A stretch of 17,643 nucleotides of DNA from JBBAEA01 sp041656175 (lineage in GTDB: Bacteria > Myxococcota_A > Bradymonadia > UBA4248), in NCBI GenBank assembly GCA_041656175.1, contig JBBAEA010000078.1:1-17643 (forward strand), given 5' to 3'. Made by a program: the position numbers and the translations under genes. Within the stretch, counting starts at the first letter, position 1; each line of letters begins with the position of its first letter. Below, piece by piece: positions 15,401-17,643 of the stretch. The notes below the pieces were generated by a model. That model did not search any database and was not told the DNA's origin. It saw nothing but the letters and a program-made list of their open reading frames with translations.

Positions 15401-15900
15401 CTATTTATTTAGACGTTATTAACCGCTTCTCTAGCCCTCGCTGGGGTTTGGCCTCATTGGTTCGACTTGGCATGCTCAACCACGATATTGCTAACCAAAT
15501 CGGCAACGCACCGATTCCTAAGCAGCTAACGGAGGAGCAGGGCTTAATTTATGAAGATATTTTACTTGGTTATGCTAGCCAGTTCGAGGAAGAAGCGATT
15601 CAGTACTACGTCTTTGCCGTGAAGACTGCTGAGGAAACGGGTTGGTTTAGCGAGTACACAACTGAGGCACAGAGACGACTCTTTGACTTACGTCCTTTAG
15701 AGTACCGCTCTGCTTCCGAGATTAAGGCGCAGCCCAACAAGGCGATTGTCACATGGAATCAGTCTAGGTTCTATAGTGATATTGATGAATTGCGCGGCAA
15801 AGTCGTGCGTGAGCGCCGTAAGGTTATCACTGAGCAGGATGTAGAGAACGTCGAGAAGGCCATGACTGAGGATGAGGCAACCGTAGGTGCGACGAATTAG
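12487..15900 (+). CDS. Large periplasmic TPR protein, GltD-like (gliding motility)
   Basis: A 1137-residue secreted TPR protein. The ATG at 12487 was chosen because GGAG lies 6 nt upstream and a clean signal peptide follows (MKGMTVRLVLSALLLACFGM, then cleavage after VQA at about residue 27). Residues about 35-110 are charged and probably coiled-coil. TPR-like helices run from about residue 180 to near the C-terminus, for example in the stretch containing YYLAFNLAEMGFAGEAYEHY and in AMYKMGWCYFNLGEPKKALAQF. No enzyme motif was seen. A large TPR gene directly before a TPR lipoprotein gene matches the gltD-gltE arrangement of the Myxococcus gliding and focal-adhesion machinery, where such proteins form an envelope scaffold. 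The assignment is from gene order and architecture, not a search. The 93-nt gap and shared strand suggest co-transcription with the next gene. An unrelated tol-pal-like TPR role is the main alternative. Confidence 0.85.
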   Translation: MKGMTVRLVLSALLLACFGMSATFVQAQDAAFEGKKETQLKGAKERKKTERETLEQLEGSGPKLGFETDEMAAAALQAEKIELQASAIKKLKTRIKQTDDDDPAKPELMERLGDMLWQQGKYYELRAFDKLNEARRLNDAGQKDAANKMHEAQKADEKTSRDSRNEMLSLYREIIKYFPDYKQIDKVQYYLAFNLAEMGFAGEAYEHYSGIVREHSNSQYLADAFLGMAEYTFTIEEDMPLALQQYQKVVSIDPKSSAASFAMYKMGWCYFNLGEPKKALAQFELVIKEADAAGASQRRGDMRKEALKDLVKAYSMWTDARPANARKYFSKFVKTDAELNELMERLARLYAEDGQTSNSNFVYNELIANSPGKFDIVRYQHEIMLNVETENDPQSLATELNRTVRLFVKARDEKYEGATAEKVKTEYDKLEEYARETGKWYHQTYQTTKNPLYYSLAFEIYKAYLESFPEAKDNYEIMYYYADMAFFRKNYAIAAQSYERVLDINEKGEFSKEAAHGAVLAYHELIKSADDDSCPPAPELAADAPPAPIAECRLKFIAASKRFSKIDTSEEYAINSKYEAAKIYYDYNHLDEAAPLFKEITQENPKHSLAIYSANLLLDIYNMKQDYEGMWEAIKELKANNDLMNNPDPATPELVALLNGSEEHLAFKMCEQKEQGKLWEAAALCYEAFAKNYPKSPDAVKALWNASQDWENASEVGRAIDARVSLLTGKESEASQALAPRAMYAIAQNYHGIAVFSEAARFYEMFVKNFPTDREACVAIGEKSADPCAKLALQNAAVFRSGLGEYEKAVENYDLFARMYPRDKTEMATLKFNTGRIYFDQKEYDRAIDRFNDYLRNFAKFGSAGRRVAAYTAIGRSYWAKRDYRSAQKTFEKAEKTFEERGVQNWLKTAEAGELQLAMDAGAEARFMRGEFIFSEAMAVQLFNENISPRNMDSHLKQQIQKKLALVKEAQPIYLDVINRFSSPRWGLASLVRLGMLNHDIANQIGNAPIPKQLTEEQGLIYEDILLGYASQFEEEAIQYYVFAVKTAEETGWFSEYTTEAQRRLFDLRPLEYRSASEIKAQPNKAIVTWNQSRFYSDIDELRGKVVRERRKVITEQDVENVEKAMTEDEATVGATN

Positions 15901-15916
15901 CTTGTGGGTGCGCAAT

Positions 15917-15932
15917 GGCGATGGTGATCGCC
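15917..15932. other. Small hairpin between the two TPR genes
   Basis: GGCGAT and ATCGCC form a perfect 6-bp stem with loop GGTG in the 93-nt gap. No T-run follows, so it should not end transcription. It might set relative expression or message stability. Confidence 0.35.
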
Positions 15933-15993
15933 TAGTTGTGCCCGCAAACAATGCTATCGCTTTGATACTATGTTTTTGGATGAGGAAATAGGA

Positions 15994-17460
15994 ATGAATG
16001 AGAAGTCAAAAATAAGTCGCGCCAGTTCTTTTAAACCGATTGTGTTGGCCGTTGCGTGCGTGAGTTTGCTTTGTTTGAGTGCTTGTGCCGGGAGCAAGTC
16101 AGGTGCAGGTGCAGAGAGTGCAAGTTCGGCGACAACAACGGTTGTTGAAGGTGGCGGAACGAAACGAACCGCTGTAAAGGATAGCGCTATTACGCTTTTT
16201 GAAGAGGCGATAGCGGCTAGCACTAGTGATCCTGAGAAGGCAAAGTCTTTGTTGCAAAAGGCGATTTCTGAGGACAAGGGTTTTGCGGAGGCTTGGTTTA
16301 ATCTTGGTGTTTTACATGAGCGAAGTGGCCAAAAGGATGAAGCTGTTAAGGCTTACGAAAAGGCAAGCGCACTTCGCCCTGAATGGCCAGACCCTTACGT
16401 TAACCTTGGCGTAATCTACGTTAAACAGGGTAAGGAAGCAGAAGGCGAAAAACTGTTTCTCAAGGTCGTTGACGATAAGAACGGCTTAGATCCCTACAAC
16501 GCTCAAGCTAACCTCAATATGGGGATGCTCTATCGAAAACGTGGTGTGGAGATTATCGATCGCGATTCTGGTGGTGTCGAGCCCGAGTTCAGCATGAAGG
16601 CTACCGATAAGGGCGTAATCAAGAATAAAGAAGCCAACAGCATGTTTATCGAAGCTGTACGCTACGTTCGCCGTGCGCTCGCTGGAGACTCAAACAACAT
16701 ATATTGCTACGAAAATCTAAGCGCTATTTATTATATGATGAACAGTTTAGAGGTTGCGCGACTTGTTAACGATCAAGCGATTCAAAAGCAGATCGAGCGC
16801 AATGCAGAGCTAGACGAGCAACTCAAAGCAGGCACTATTTCGCAGTTTGACCACGACGCGAAATACATCAGCGACAAGAGCATGGGCGCGGTTTACAACA
16901 CTTCGGGCTTAATATATTTGGCTAATGGCCAAGTGGCGCTTGCGAACGCGGAGTTTAAGAAGGCCGTAGCTGTTGATCCTGGGCTAGTCGATGCTTGGCT
17001 TAACGTTGCTGGAATCGCTGTTAACGTGCAGGATTACACGACGGCATATGATGCGTACAACAAGGTTTTGGCACTTGAGCCTGATAATACAGAAGCTTAT
17101 CTCTCTAAGGGTGTTGCCGCGCGTGGCTTGAATAAACTCGATGAAGCTGAGACTATTTACCGCGACATCAAAAAGAAGAATCCCAAATACGTCGCAGCAG
17201 CTTTTAACTTGGCCATACTTTATCAGGAGTATTATCTCAAATTAGAGGAAGCCAAGAAGATGCTAGAGGATTTTATCGCAGATCCCGAAGCACAAAAGCA
17301 GATCCCTGGACGCGTTAAGGAAGCGCAGACGCGTGTAAAGCAGATCGAGGATATCTGGGCAGCCAAGAAGAAGGCTGAGGAAGACATGGCTAAGATGCAA
17401 AAGATGATCGAGGAAATGGAGAAGCTGCAGAAAGAGCAAGAAGCTGCTGAGCCGCAGTAG
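15994..17460 (+). CDS. gltE: TPR-repeat lipoprotein, GltE-like (gliding motility)
   Basis: A 488-residue protein. The ATG at 15994 has GAGG 8 nt upstream and gives a compact lipoprotein signal (hydrophobic PIVLAVACVSLLCLSAC, lipobox LSAC, Cys31 followed by AGS, so likely sorted to the outer membrane). A longer start at 15970 adds eight acidic residues and is less likely. After a Ser/Ala/Gly-rich linker (about 32-60), TPRs are clear at about 98-165 (AEAWFNLGVLHERSGQKDEA ... PYVNLGVIYVKQGKEAEGE) and about 300-410 (NTSGLIYLANGQVALANAEF and following). The last about 45 residues form a charged coiled coil. The order signal-TPR-coiled coil, and the position after a large TPR gene, fit GltE (AglT), a TPR lipoprotein of the Myxococcus gliding complex. 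The gene symbol is an inference. A strong terminator follows 14 nt after the stop. Confidence 0.88.
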   Translation: MNEKSKISRASSFKPIVLAVACVSLLCLSACAGSKSGAGAESASSATTTVVEGGGTKRTAVKDSAITLFEEAIAASTSDPEKAKSLLQKAISEDKGFAEAWFNLGVLHERSGQKDEAVKAYEKASALRPEWPDPYVNLGVIYVKQGKEAEGEKLFLKVVDDKNGLDPYNAQANLNMGMLYRKRGVEIIDRDSGGVEPEFSMKATDKGVIKNKEANSMFIEAVRYVRRALAGDSNNIYCYENLSAIYYMMNSLEVARLVNDQAIQKQIERNAELDEQLKAGTISQFDHDAKYISDKSMGAVYNTSGLIYLANGQVALANAEFKKAVAVDPGLVDAWLNVAGIAVNVQDYTTAYDAYNKVLALEPDNTEAYLSKGVAARGLNKLDEAETIYRDIKKKNPKYVAAAFNLAILYQEYYLKLEEAKKMLEDFIADPEAQKQIPGRVKEAQTRVKQIEDIWAAKKKAEEDMAKMQKMIEEMEKLQKEQEAAEPQ

Positions 17461-17473
17461 GACTCTTGAACAA

Positions 17474-17511
17474 GCAAAAAAAAGGTCGAGTTTACTCGAC
17501 CTTTTTTTTGC
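17474..17511 (+). terminator. Rho-independent terminator, bidirectional
   Basis: A perfect 17-bp stem: GC, A8 and GGTCGAG (17474-17490), loop TTTA (17491-17494), then CTCGACC, T8 and GC (17495-17511). The T8 run gives a strong stop for the plus-strand TPR operon, and the A8 run makes it work in the other direction too. Confidence 0.95.
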
Positions 17512-17536
17512 TGCGCTCGGCGAGCGCACGCTCTAA

Positions 17537-17643
17537 AAAGGCTCTGGGGGCGTGGACAAGATAGAGATGGCGCAACTACTGCCATACCTAAAAGAGCACG
17601 CTCCAGAAATCCGTCAAAGCCTTATGGACGGTACATACCGTCC
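17537..17643 (+). CDS. Group II intron-type reverse transcriptase, N-terminal fragment, 5'-truncated
   Basis: An open frame runs from 17537 to the window edge and encodes KGSGGVD, a stretch with LLPYLKEHAPEIRQSL, and DGTYRP. This matches the N-terminal region of group II intron maturases (typically NKGAPGVD, then YLxxHWPEIREQLLxGTYxP). An in-frame TAA lies directly before it (17534-17536), and the residues just upstream in frame (ALGERTL) still look like the family, so the normal start seems lost. A GTG at 17552 is possible but would begin within the motif. It starts only about 25 nt after a terminator, with no room for the intron's 5' ribozyme domains. It is probably a truncated remnant, although the rest lies outside the window. 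Confidence 0.65.

Overview
The window looks like a chromosomal segment of a Gram-negative bacterium. It encodes outer-membrane-type lipoproteins and very large TPR proteins, a Cys-rich surface lipoprotein of a style common in the myxobacterial and Bradymonas-type lineages, and a pair of genes resembling gltD and gltE of the Myxococcus gliding machinery. I infer a Myxococcota or Bradymonadota relative with moderate base composition. That placement rests on gene content alone.

Left part, minus strand. A gene start at position 50 runs off the left edge. Next is rnc (RNase III, TTG start, 306-1010). Upstream of rnc is a structured repeat (element A, about 1067-1245) with a stem of roughly 54 nt per arm. 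Then comes a three-gene minus-strand cluster, in transcription order: a 1736-residue TPR lipoprotein (9790 to 4580), a three-helix membrane protein with a Q/G/E/K-rich heptapeptide repeat tract and a DUF4175-like layout (4474 to 2297), and a MoxR AAA+ ATPase (2262 to 1258). The MoxR gene starts 34 nt after its neighbour stops, so these two at least are probably one operon.

Middle part. A 438-bp divergent intergenic region (9791-10228) holds two short palindromes. A plus-strand gene for a Cys-rich repeat lipoprotein follows (10229-11807). Its signal peptide and its mature protein are in different frames, separated by a run of seven T. Removing one T restores a near-perfect lipoprotein signal, so the gene is either phase-variable (OFF in this copy), mutated, or affected by a sequencing error.

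Intergenic block 11808-12486 is crowded. It has a second structured repeat (element C, opposite orientation), a 22-bp tandem duplication, a third structured repeat (element B) and a G9 tract. Elements A, B and C share a GGGGGTAG block, a paired stem whose sequence changes while pairing is kept, and a closing G5-6/C4-7 hairpin. This covariation is the strongest unexplained signal in the window.

Right part, plus strand. A large periplasmic TPR protein (12487-15900, GltD-like) is followed by a TPR lipoprotein (15994-17460, GltE-like), closed by a perfect 17-bp-stem terminator. Immediately after the terminator is the N-terminal part of a group II intron-type reverse transcriptase. It lacks the usual upstream ribozyme and runs off the right edge. 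The remaining motor and envelope genes of a gliding cluster are not in the window.
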